From Desertimonas sp963786985 (GTDB taxonomy: Bacteria; Actinomycetota; Acidimicrobiia; Acidimicrobiales; Ilumatobacteraceae), in NCBI GenBank assembly GCA_963786985.1, contig CAWBBL010000017.1, positions 99,105 to 163,104 of the forward strand: DNA of 64,000 nucleotides, written 5' to 3'. Below, one piece after another: positions 41,881 to 51,979 of the stretch; position 1 is the stretch's first letter; the number at the start of each line of letters is the position of its first letter. The position numbers were made by a program, and so were the translations under genes. A model generated the notes under the pieces. The model was not told the origin of the DNA, did no database searches, and was given only the letters and a program-made list of their open reading frames with translations.

Positions 41881-44808
41881 TCAGTCGCTGGCCATGCCGC
41901 CGACGAGGTCGACGACCCGTGCCAGCTCGACGTCGGGCTGGCGGCCCTTGACGGTGACGTCGAGAGTGCCGAGGGCACCATCGAGCTCGGCTTGCTCCAT
42001 CGTGCCGCGCCGTACCTGCGACCGCCGGCGGAGTTGCTCGGCCGCCGCATGAATTTCGACAGCCCGGTCGCCGCCCAGCTCAGCAGCGACGATCGTGGCG
42101 GCATCGAGAATGTCGGCCACGATGGCGAACTGCTCGGCGGCGATCGCCGCCTTGAGCCCGCGGGCCAACTCGCCGACGGCGGCGTCAGCATCGCCAGCAG
42201 CAAGAGCTGCGAGTGCCAGGGTGGGCGACACGAGACCGTCGAGGCGGACGACGCCCACCTGTTCGATCATCGCCTGGGCGCGTTCGGCGTGCCGCCGAGC
42301 GACGTCGTGACGATCGCGATGCCACTCCAGCCTGGCCCGTGACGCAGCGGCGACCATGGCGGTGATCCGTGTTTCGTCGCCGACGGCTCCTTCTATCCGT
42401 TGCAGGACGCGGTGGGCATCATCGAGACGGCCGACGGAGATGAGCATCGTCACGTATGGCGAGAGGGCGACGATGTAGGCGTCGGCGTCGACCGTCGGTT
42501 CGAGCGTTTGCAATGCTTCCTCATATCGCTGCAATCCGGCGATGCGCTGGCCGGACTCAAACTCGACGACAGCCAGACCGAGCCGGCAGCGCACGGCGAC
42601 GTCGTCGAGCCCGGCCGCGGATGCTGCAGCGATGGCCGAGGTGTAATGGTGCCGGGCGAGATCAGGCTGGCGGTTCTCGGCGGCGTTGGCGAGGTAGTAG
42701 TGGGCAGCGGCGAGCAGCCGGTCGGTGGGATCGACGAGCTCGGTCGCCGCGACGAGGTGGCCGCTGGCGGAGTCGGTGTGCCCCGACCACAACAACAGAA
42801 ATCCGAGAGCGAACTCCGCGGGACCACGGCTCGGGGCGCCGGGTGGACTGGCGTCGAGGAGACGTTCGAGCCAGCTGCGTCCTTCGTCGAGTGCGACTGC
42901 CACCCAGAAGCGGTGCAGCCAATAGGCCAGACGCAGAGCGGTGTCGACGTCGGCCTCGCCGTCGAGGGCGGCGGAGAAGAACCCACGAACTGCCGGCAGC
43001 ACGGCCTGAATGTCCGCCACGTTCGGCACGGCCGCTGCGGTAGGAGGCAGACGGGCGAACAGTGCAGACGCCAATCGCTCGTTGAGCTGACGCATGTCGG
43101 CCACGGTCAGTGCCCGACGTCCGGTGTCGCGCAGCAGTGGATGCTGGTCGTACCTCCAGCGCACAGCGCCGCGGTCGACGCGGACAAGCGCCCGCTCAAC
43201 GAGCTGGGCGAGAATCCGAACGATGCGGCCGGGACGGACGTTGGCATCGACCATCGTCGCCTCGAGCAACGCCAGGTCGACCGGTCCACCGATCAGCGAG
43301 AGGCGCTGAAACACGGCCAACTCGGCGTCGTCGAGCAAGGCGATCGTGCCCCCCACCACGCTGTCGATGAGTTCGCTCGCCAACCCGCGGTCGTCGAGGT
43401 GCTCGGTGCTGAGGCGGTCAGCCAGATCGGCCAACGAGACCTCGGCGGTTTGGCGCGCCGCGAGTTCGATCCCCAGCGGGTTACCCCCGACTGCGCGGCA
43501 GATCGTGACGATCGCCGATCTGGCGGCATGGTCGTCAGGCAACGTTGCGCCAGCGGCAGACGCGTACGTGACGAAGCACGCCATTCCGGCCCCCTCGGGG
43601 TCGAGGTTCGTGGGACGGACGACGGTCTCGATGTCCAAGCCGAGGGCGACGCGATTGGTCACCAAGATGGCGACGGTCGGGCAGCGGCGGTTGAGCGAGG
43701 TGATGACGTTGGCGGTCTCATCGGCGACGTGGTCGACCCCGTCGAACACGACCAGAGCGGGACCACGACCAGCCAATTCGCGGATCACGTTCTCGAAGGC
43801 GTCTGTGTCAGTCGCCGTGCCGAGCGCCGTCGTCAGTCCGGTGACCATCTGACTTGCATCACGCATGCTGTCGCAGGCGACCACCCACCGACCGCCGTCG
43901 AAGTCGTGCCCTGCGTCGGCGGCAAAGGCGGTGGCGAGGCGCGACTTGCCGATGCCGCCCGGCCCGACGACGGTGACGACGGCCCCCGACGTCACCTTGC
44001 GGCGAAGCGTGGCCAGTTCGTCTTGGCGTCCGAGTAGTGGTCCCTGAGCACGGTGTTGTGCCGGACGCTCAGGCTCGGTGCCGATGACCCCGAGATGGAG
44101 GTCGACCGTCTCGCGGGCAGGCGAGATGCCGAGTTCGGTTGCCAGTGTGCGCCGGCAGTCCTCGAAGGCGCGCAGCGCCGCCGAGCGATCGCCCGAGGCT
44201 GCAAGGGCGGCGATCAGCTGGCGGTGCGACTCTTCACCGAGCGGGTTGTCCTCGATCGCCCGACGAGCGAGGTCGATGGCCTGGTTGAAGCGACCGAGGG
44301 TGCGGGACGCGGCCGCGGCCACCTGCAGAGCGCGGTTGCGCGCCCATTCGACGCGTGTGCGATGGCCCGTGAGCCACTCGGCGTCGAGATCAGGAAGCAA
44401 CGGTTTGGCGAGACGTTCGAGCGCTTGGGTGGCCAACCCGATCGCCGCATCCGGATCGCCGGTGGCGAGCGACTCGTCGGCGGCGTCGGACAAGCGGACG
44501 GCAGCGTGCACGTCGACCGTGCAGTTGGCCGCGAGGCGGTAGCCGCTCGCCGTCGTCTCGATGACGACCTTGCCGCCGGCCCCGATCGAGTCGAGGCGTT
44601 GGCGCAATTTGGCGATGATGTTGCGCAGCGCCGGCTTCCAGTTGGTCGGAGGCGTCTCCCCCCACACCATGTCCGCCAGGCGATCCACCGTCACCGCGCC
44701 GGTGGACAGCCCCAGGGCGGCCACGCAGCGGCGGGCGAGAGCGGCGTCGATCGTCACCAGGCGGCCCTCATTGACGACGGCGACATCGCCGAGTAGCAGG
44801 ACCTCCAC
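41881..44808 (-). CDS. AfsR/SARP-family regulator: winged helix, BTAD, NB-ARC ATPase, TPR
   Basis: The protein is about 975 aa from GTG 44806-44808 (VEVLLLGDVAVVNEGRLVTI). An OmpR-like DNA-binding domain covers residues 1-95 (LADMVWGETPPTNWKPALRN, VIETTASGYRLAAN). A bacterial transcriptional activation domain follows (DLARRAIEDNPLGEESHRQL). An NB-ARC ATPase has Walker A VVGPGGIGKSRLATA (P-loop at 282-289), Walker B ALVVFDGVDHV and the GGNPLGIELAA motif. The C-terminal half is TPR-like helical repeats. AfsR-type proteins activate transcription in response to ATP-dependent signals. It lies 74 bases upstream of the surface-protein gene on the same strand. Confidence 0.88.
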   Translation of the reverse strand: MEVLLLGDVAVVNEGRLVTIDAALARRCVAALGLSTGAVTVDRLADMVWGETPPTNWKPALRNIIAKLRQRLDSIGAGGKVVIETTASGYRLAANCTVDVHAAVRLSDAADESLATGDPDAAIGLATQALERLAKPLLPDLDAEWLTGHRTRVEWARNRALQVAAAASRTLGRFNQAIDLARRAIEDNPLGEESHRQLIAALAASGDRSAALRAFEDCRRTLATELGISPARETVDLHLGVIGTEPERPAQHRAQGPLLGRQDELATLRRKVTSGAVVTVVGPGGIGKSRLATAFAADAGHDFDGGRWVVACDSMRDASQMVTGLTTALGTATDTDAFENVIRELAGRGPALVVFDGVDHVADETANVITSLNRRCPTVAILVTNRVALGLDIETVVRPTNLDPEGAGMACFVTYASAAGATLPDDHAARSAIVTICRAVGGNPLGIELAARQTAEVSLADLADRLSTEHLDDRGLASELIDSVVGGTIALLDDAELAVFQRLSLIGGPVDLALLEATMVDANVRPGRIVRILAQLVERALVRVDRGAVRWRYDQHPLLRDTGRRALTVADMRQLNERLASALFARLPPTAAAVPNVADIQAVLPAVRGFFSAALDGEADVDTALRLAYWLHRFWVAVALDEGRSWLERLLDASPPGAPSRGPAEFALGFLLLWSGHTDSASGHLVAATELVDPTDRLLAAAHYYLANAAENRQPDLARHHYTSAIAAASAAGLDDVAVRCRLGLAVVEFESGQRIAGLQRYEEALQTLEPTVDADAYIVALSPYVTMLISVGRLDDAHRVLQRIEGAVGDETRITAMVAAASRARLEWHRDRHDVARRHAERAQAMIEQVGVVRLDGLVSPTLALAALAAGDADAAVGELARGLKAAIAAEQFAIVADILDAATIVAAELGGDRAVEIHAAAEQLRRRSQVRRGTMEQAELDGALGTLDVTVKGRQPDVELARVVDLVGGMASD

Positions 44809-44895
44809 GCCGCGATTGTGGCAGTCGATCCAACGAACGAACGCCGAGTTCACCGGAGACCCACCCGCCCGTGCCCACCTCAACTCGAACCCGAC

Positions 44896-44943
44896 GAAGT
44901 CCCGACAACTCGCGCTCACATCGGCCCGCGTGGTCGGGACTTC
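44896..44943. promoter_or_regulatory. Inverted repeat between the SARP gene and uvrB
   Basis: Perfect 10-base arms GAAGTCCCGA (44896-44905) and TCGGGACTTC (44934-44943) are separated by 28 bases. It lies in the 242-base divergent spacer, closer to the SARP start. It may be a regulator site or a cruciform-forming element; no T-tract follows. Beyond this and the uvrB promoter signals I see nothing else in 44809-45050. Confidence 0.4.
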
Positions 44944-45019
44944 CAGCTGCACCGGTCGACAACCCGCCGCCCCCACAACCTGCTCCGTTCGGGCCGCGTT
45001 GGGTCAGAGGTCACGCCGA

Positions 45020-45044
45020 CAGAACGGTTGTTCGGGAGTACACT
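45020..45044 (+). promoter_or_regulatory. LexA (SOS) box and -10 element of uvrB
   Basis: GAAC (45022-45025) and GTTC (45030-45033) separated by four bases match the core of the actinobacterial/Bacillus-type SOS box GAAC-N4-GTTC, with partial agreement in the outer bases. TACACT at 45039-45044 stands six bases before the GTG of uvrB, so LexA bound here would cover the promoter. The mRNA is probably leaderless. Confidence 0.7.
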
Positions 45045-45050
45045 GACCGA

Positions 45051-47144
45051 GTGGCTGACGCCCCCGCCGCCTCACCGATCGACCTCACCCGGTTCGACAC
45101 CGCGTCGACGCTCGGCCCGGTCGGTGACGAGCCGTTCAAGGTCGTTTCCGACTTCGCCCCGGCGGGCGACCAACCGTTGGCCGTCGAGAAGCTCAGCGAG
45201 GGGGTGTTGCGCGGTGACCGCTTCCAGACGTTGCTCGGCATCACCGGCTCGGGCAAGTCGGCGACGATCGCCTGGACGATCGAGCGTGTGCAGCGGCCGA
45301 CGCTGATCCTGGCTCCGAACAAGAGCCTCGCCGCCCAACTCGCCCAGGAGATGCGCGAGTTCTTCCCCAACAACCGCGTCGAGTACTTCGTCAGCTATTA
45401 CGACTACTACCAACCCGAGGCCTACATCCCCTCGACCGACACCTACATCGAGAAGGACTCCTCGATCAACGACGAGATCGACCGTCTCCGGCACTCGGCG
45501 ACGGCGGCGTTGCTGACGCGCCGTGACACGATCGTCGTGGCCAGTGTCAGCTGCATCTACGGCATGGGCAGCCCGGACGAGTATCGCGGCCAGCTCATCG
45601 ACCTCTCCGTCGGCGTCGACTACGACATGCGCAGCATCCTGCGGCGCCTCGTCGACATGCAGTTCGACCGCAACGACGCGGCGCTCGGCCGGGGCAAGTT
45701 CCGGGTGCGCGGCGACACCATCGAGGTGCATCCGTCGTACGAGGAGTCGGTGCTGCGCATCGAGATGTTCGGCGACACGGTCGACCGCCTCACGGTGATC
45801 GATCCGCTCACCGGGGAGACCTTGCGCGAGCTCAACCGCACGCAGATCTTCCCGGCCACCCACTATGTGGCGGGCACCGAACGGCTGGCGACGGCGATGG
45901 TCAAGATCGAGGCCGAGCTCCAGGAGCGGCTCGCCTACTTCGAGCGCGAGGGCAAGTTGCTCGAAGCGCAGCGGCTGCGCATGCGTACGCAGTACGACCT
46001 CGAGATGATGGCCGAGGTCGGCTACTGCAGCGGCATCGAGAACTACTCGATGCACATCGATGGCCGTGACTTCGGCCAGCCCCCGAACACGCTGATCGAC
46101 TACTTCCCCGATGATTTCCTGCTCGTCATCGACGAGAGCCACGTCGCCGTTCCCCAGTTGCACGGCCAGTTCGAGGGCGACCGCAGCCGCAAGGACCTCC
46201 TCGTCGAGCACGGCTTCCGCCTCCCGTCGGCGCGCGACAACCGGCCACTCACGTTCGACGAGACGCTCGCTCGGATCAACCAGTGCGTCTTCATGTCCGC
46301 CACTCCAGCGGCGTACGAATTGCGGGTGTCATCGCAGATCGCTGAGCAGATCGTCCGCCCGACCGGGCTCGTCGATCCGGAGGTGATCGTCAAGCCCACC
46401 AAGGGTCAGATCGACGACCTGATCGAGTGCATCAACGATCGCGTCGAACGCGGCGACCGCGTGCTGGTCACCACGCTGACCAAGAAGATGGCCGAGGACC
46501 TCACCGAGTACCTGCTCGAACAGGGCCTGCGCGTGCGCTATCTGCACTCGAACATCGACACGGTGCAGCGCATCGAGATCCTGCGGGCGTTACGACTCGG
46601 CGAGTTCGACGTGCTCGTCGGCATCAACCTGTTGCGTGAGGGCCTCGACCTGCCGGAAGTCTCGCTCGTCGCCATCCTCGACGCCGACAAGGAAGGCTTC
46701 TTGCGCTCCGAGACGTCGCTGATCCAGACCACCGGGCGCGCCGCACGCAACGTCGATGGTCAGGTCGTGATGTACGCCGATCGGATCACCGACTCGATGC
46801 GCCGGGCGATCGACATCACCCAACAGCGACGGGCCCGCCAGATCGCCTACAACGAAGAGCACGGGATCAACCCGCAGACGATTCGCAAGGCTGTCGGCGA
46901 CATCCTCTCGTTGCTCCGGCCGGACGACCTGTCGCCGGTGCCGATGAAGGATCGCCGCCGCCAGCGCGAACGCGACAAGGTGCAACGCGAGCTGCGGACG
47001 CTGCCGCAGCAGGAGATGCAGCGGTTGATCCAAACGCTCGAAGAGGAGATGCACGAGGCGTCCGCCGAACTGCGCTTCGAATACGCCGGCAAGCTCCGCG
47101 ACGAAATCGCCGACCTGCGCCGCGAACTCCGCGACGCCGGCTGA
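45051..47144 (+). CDS. uvrB: Excinuclease ABC subunit B
   Basis: The protein is 697 aa from GTG 45051. It has Walker A LLGITGSGKSATIAW, the beta-hairpin region EYFVSYYDYYQPEAYIPSTD, DEXD-type LLVIDESHVAVPQLHGQFEG, MSATPAAYELRVSS and helicase motif VI QTTGRAARNVDGQVVMYADR. The C-terminal UVR domain is LIQTLEEEMHEASAELRFEY. It verifies DNA damage with UvrA and recruits UvrC. The upstream LexA box marks it as SOS-regulated. It is a complete copy. Confidence 0.96.
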   Translation: MADAPAASPIDLTRFDTASTLGPVGDEPFKVVSDFAPAGDQPLAVEKLSEGVLRGDRFQTLLGITGSGKSATIAWTIERVQRPTLILAPNKSLAAQLAQEMREFFPNNRVEYFVSYYDYYQPEAYIPSTDTYIEKDSSINDEIDRLRHSATAALLTRRDTIVVASVSCIYGMGSPDEYRGQLIDLSVGVDYDMRSILRRLVDMQFDRNDAALGRGKFRVRGDTIEVHPSYEESVLRIEMFGDTVDRLTVIDPLTGETLRELNRTQIFPATHYVAGTERLATAMVKIEAELQERLAYFEREGKLLEAQRLRMRTQYDLEMMAEVGYCSGIENYSMHIDGRDFGQPPNTLIDYFPDDFLLVIDESHVAVPQLHGQFEGDRSRKDLLVEHGFRLPSARDNRPLTFDETLARINQCVFMSATPAAYELRVSSQIAEQIVRPTGLVDPEVIVKPTKGQIDDLIECINDRVERGDRVLVTTLTKKMAEDLTEYLLEQGLRVRYLHSNIDTVQRIEILRALRLGEFDVLVGINLLREGLDLPEVSLVAILDADKEGFLRSETSLIQTTGRAARNVDGQVVMYADRITDSMRRAIDITQQRRARQIAYNEEHGINPQTIRKAVGDILSLLRPDDLSPVPMKDRRRQRERDKVQRELRTLPQQEMQRLIQTLEEEMHEASAELRFEYAGKLRDEIADLRRELRDAG

Positions 47145-47165
47145 AGGCTCAGCCGCAGTCCCGGC

Positions 47166-48317
47166 TCACGGGAAGCTCGTGGCATCGGCGGGGTTGGTGC
47201 CGGAAGCGACTTCAGCCCCGTCCATGGCGCCGTCGCCGTCGGTGTCCGGATTGTTGGGGTCGGCACCGTTGGGGTTCTCGTCGTTGTCCTCCAGCCCGTC
47301 GTCATCGCTGTCCGGGTCGGTCGGGTTGGAGTTGGTGATGTCGATCTCGTCGCCGTCGGTGAGGCCGTCGTCGTCGGAGTCGTTGTCGAGCGGGTCGGTG
47401 CCGTGGACCAGGATCTCGGCGCCGTCCATCACGTGGTCACCCTCGCTGTCCGGGTTGTTCGGGTCGGTGCCGTACGTGCCGGTCTCGTCGACGTCGGTCA
47501 GCCCGTCACCGTCCGAGTCGGTCGGCATCGTGGTCGTCGTCTGGCCGGCGGTGGCCGGCGCAGTCGGCGACGTCTCCCCACCGGTGCTCGGCGGAAGCGG
47601 CGAGGTGACCGCCGGCGCCTCGGTGAGGGTGACGATCGGTCCGACCACGGCAGCGACGAAGGCCGCCTCGTCCGGACCGGCATTGGTGACGGTCAGCCCG
47701 CCATCGAACGTCGCCGCGTCGCCCTCGCCGAGGTTGGTCGAGTCGCCGCCGTCCGACACCACAGCAATCGTTCCTGATGTCGCGAGGAGCAGGGCCGGCA
47801 CGTCGGAGTCCGGGATCGTCGTCGATTCGCCGCCCGCCAACACGTCGCGGACCACGTCGACATCACGGAACCCGGCGGCCAGGGTGAAGGTGTTGCCCGT
47901 CGCTCCGGCCCCGCCGGTGTCGGCGACGCTGGCGATCGACATCGTCCAGTAGCCGGCGCTGGCACCGACGGTTGACAGGAGTGCGTCGGAGAAGGCCGGC
48001 AGGTACGCCGCCTCGCCGGCGCCGAGACGGTACAAGTGCCGCCCGGCCGTGACGTCGACGGTTCCCGTCGCGGCGAGCACGAACGTCGTCGACTTCGGCA
48101 CGGCGACGAGGTCGGCATCGGCGGTGAGGGTGCCGTCGGCGACCTGCCAGTGGAACGAGCCGTCGGCGAAGCCGACGATCCCCTGGGCGACCACCTCGGC
48201 GTGCCCGGTGGCGACGGGAGGCGGTTGTGCCGCATTTCCGGCGACGACGGTCGGGACCATCGCCGCCACCGTGGCCAACACGAGCGTCGCGCCGGAGCGC
48301 CCGGGCAGTCGCGTCAC
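47166..48317 (-). CDS. Exported protein with thrombospondin type 3 calcium-binding repeats
   Basis: The 383-aa protein has a signal peptide (ATLVLATVAAMVPTVVAG), then a cupin-like beta-rich domain of about 200 residues (TTFVLAATGTVDVTAGRHLY, LGEGDAATFDGGLTV). A Thr/Pro linker leads to tandem TSP3 repeats at residues about 265-383 (DSDGDGLTDVDETGTYGTDP, DSDDDGLTDGDEIDITNSNP, DTDGDGAMDGAEVASGTNP). The Asp-rich loops bind calcium in known proteins. There is no membrane anchor, so it is probably secreted or wall-associated. It is convergent with uvrB. Confidence 0.85.
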   Translation of the reverse strand: MTRLPGRSGATLVLATVAAMVPTVVAGNAAQPPPVATGHAEVVAQGIVGFADGSFHWQVADGTLTADADLVAVPKSTTFVLAATGTVDVTAGRHLYRLGAGEAAYLPAFSDALLSTVGASAGYWTMSIASVADTGGAGATGNTFTLAAGFRDVDVVRDVLAGGESTTIPDSDVPALLLATSGTIAVVSDGGDSTNLGEGDAATFDGGLTVTNAGPDEAAFVAAVVGPIVTLTEAPAVTSPLPPSTGGETSPTAPATAGQTTTTMPTDSDGDGLTDVDETGTYGTDPNNPDSEGDHVMDGAEILVHGTDPLDNDSDDDGLTDGDEIDITNSNPTDPDSDDDGLEDNDENPNGADPNNPDTDGDGAMDGAEVASGTNPADATSFP

Positions 48318-48381
48318 GACGCCTGACTAACCGCTGTGTGCTCCCGGCGCAACCTGATTCGCCCTCTGGGATGATGGCGTC

Positions 48382-48927
48382 GTGATCGCCATCGCCTGCC
48401 AACACACCTACGAGCTCGATGCCTCGACCCTCGCCGCGATCCGCCGACTGTGCGCCGATGCGTTCGGCAGTGGCGTTCCCGGCAACTTCGACGATGACGA
48501 CTGGGACCACGCCCTCGGCGGGGTCCACGCGATCGCCGCGGAGGGCGACACGATCGTTGCTCACGCCGCGGTCGTCCAGCGCCGCCTGCTGCACGGGGCC
48601 CGGGCGCTGCGCACTGGTTACGTCGAAGCCGTAGCCGTGCGGCCCGATCGGCAGCGTCGCGGACTCGGCTCGCTGGTGATGCAGGCACTGGCACCGGTGA
48701 TCCGCGGCGCCTTTGAGATCGGCGCCCTGGCGGCGGGGCCGGACGCTGGCCGGCTGTATGTATCGCTCGGCTGGCAGCGCTGGCACGGGGCGACGTGGGC
48801 GCTGACGCCCTCGGGAATCGAACGTACGCCCGACGACGATGACAGCACCTACGTCATGCCACTGGACGCCGAACTCGACCTCACCGGCGACCTCGTCTGC
48901 GATTGGCGCAACGGCGATGTGTGGTGA
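48382..48927 (+). CDS. Aminoglycoside 2'-N-acetyltransferase family (AAC(2')-I-like)
   Basis: The 181-aa GNAT protein matches mycobacterial AAC(2')-I enzymes over its whole length. Shared segments are DDWDHALGGVHAI, IVAHAAVVQRRLLHG, LRTGYVEAVAVRPDRQRRGL (acetyl-CoA binding), GWQRWHGATWALTP and LVCDWRNGDVW at the very C-terminus. In mycobacteria these are intrinsic chromosomal enzymes that acetylate aminoglycosides and may have a native role in envelope metabolism. The GTG start at 48382 has no clear ribosome binding site. Activity on antibiotics is not shown here. Confidence 0.85.
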   Translation: MIAIACQHTYELDASTLAAIRRLCADAFGSGVPGNFDDDDWDHALGGVHAIAAEGDTIVAHAAVVQRRLLHGARALRTGYVEAVAVRPDRQRRGLGSLVMQALAPVIRGAFEIGALAAGPDAGRLYVSLGWQRWHGATWALTPSGIERTPDDDDSTYVMPLDAELDLTGDLVCDWRNGDVW

Positions 48928-48935
48928 TGATCGGC

Positions 48936-48965
48936 TCGTACACCTGTTCGGCACGATGCTAAACT
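48936..48965 (+). promoter_or_regulatory. Probable LexA box and -10 element of uvrA
   Basis: GTAC (48938-48941) and GTTC (48946-48949), four bases apart, fit the GAAC-N4-GTTC SOS box with one mismatch. TAAACT (48960-48965) follows as a -10 box. The predicted transcript starts next to the ATG of a nine-codon mini-ORF ahead of uvrA. The parallel with the uvrB promoter supports the call. Confidence 0.5.
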
Positions 48966-48974
48966 ACGCCGGTG

Positions 48975-49004
48975 ATGTTCCTCGGTAGCGTGGTCGCCCG
49001 ATGA
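48975..49004 (+). CDS. Predicted nine-codon leaderless mini-ORF before uvrA
   Basis: ATG 48975, nine bases after the TAAACT -10 box, opens the frame MFLGSVVAR. Its TGA overlaps the uvrA ATG (CGATGA). The transcript would begin at or beside this ATG, so ribosomes could load leaderless on the mini-ORF and restart on uvrA. Translation is unproven. Confidence 0.35.
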   Translation: MFLGSVVAR

Positions 49005-49863
49005 CCCCCCGGACCTCTCGGAATCCACGGACTTCACGGACGGCCAAACGGAAGGCCGCGCCAGACGACAAGCACATCGTCGTGCGCGGGGCGCGAGAGC
49101 ACAACCTCAAGAACGTCAACGTCGAGCTGCCCCGCGACAAGCTGATCGTGTTCACCGGCCTGTCCGGGTCCGGCAAGTCCTCGCTGGCCTTCGACACGAT
49201 CTACGCCGAGGGTCAACGGCGATACGTCGAGTCGCTGTCGTCGTATGCCCGGCAGTTCCTCGGACAGATGGACAAGCCGGATGTCGACGTCATCGACGGC
49301 TTGTCGCCGGCGATCTCCATCGACCAGAAGTCCGCCGGGCGCAATCCACGCTCGACCGTCGGCACGATCACCGAGGTCTACGACTACCTGCGTTTGCTGT
49401 TCGCCCGTATCGGAGAACAGCACTGCCCGGTCGACGGGACCCGACTGCAACGTCAGACGCCCCAGCAGATCGTCGACCGCATCCTCCTGCTGTCCGAAGG
49501 GACACGCTTCCAGGTGCTCGCTCCGGTCGTGCGGGGGCGCAAGGGCGAGTACGACACCCTCCTCGAAGACCTCTCCGGGCAGGGCTACGTGCGTGCCAGG
49601 ATCGACGGTGAGGTCGTCGTCATCGACGAGTTCCTCAAACGCGACACCCGGCTGGCCCGCTACGAGCAGCACAGGATCGAGGTCATCATCGACCGTCTCG
49701 TGCAGCGCGAGGGGATCGAGCGCCGCCTCACCGACTCGCTGGAGACGGCGCTGCGACTCGCCGACGGCGTCGCCGAGGTGGAGATCGTCGGTACGGGGTC
49801 TGGGGGCACCCCAGGAGATACGGGGTCTGGGGGCACCCAGGAGACGCGGAGGAGAACGAGACG

Positions 49864-49867
<4 letters not shown>
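49001..49867 (+). CDS. uvrA: Excinuclease ABC subunit A, N-terminal fragment (frameshifted)
   Basis: The first 288 codons of UvrA start at ATG 49001, with the first Walker A TGLSGSGKSSLAFDTIYAEG, then QRRYVESLSSYARQFLGQMD and SIDQKSAGRNPRSTVGTITE. The frame then runs through a 27-base tandem repeat and is lost at 49836-49838, ending at a TGA at 49865-49867. The missing C in the second repeat copy would restore the frame into 49864-51954. UvrA recognises DNA damage in nucleotide excision repair. Read alone, this fragment would not be functional. Confidence 0.9.
49792..49844 (+). repeat. 27-bp tandem duplication in uvrA
   Basis: Copy 1 (49792-49818, 27 bases) and copy 2 (49819-49844, 26 bases) are identical except that CCCC at 49809-49812 is CCC at 49836-49838. 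In frame, each full copy encodes TGSGGTPGD-type residues. The lost C shifts the frame and splits uvrA. Confidence 0.9.
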
Positions 49868-51954
<2,087 letters not shown>

Positions 51955-51971
51955 ACCGGGAAGTTCCCGGT
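51955..51971. terminator. Short perfect hairpin after uvrA
   Basis: ACCGGGA and TCCCGGT pair over seven bases around an AGT loop, starting directly after the uvrA stop and ending eight bases before the stop of the convergent rhomboid-like gene. No T-tract is present. The position suggests a bidirectional terminator. Confidence 0.5.
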
Positions 51972-51979
51972 GCAAACGC

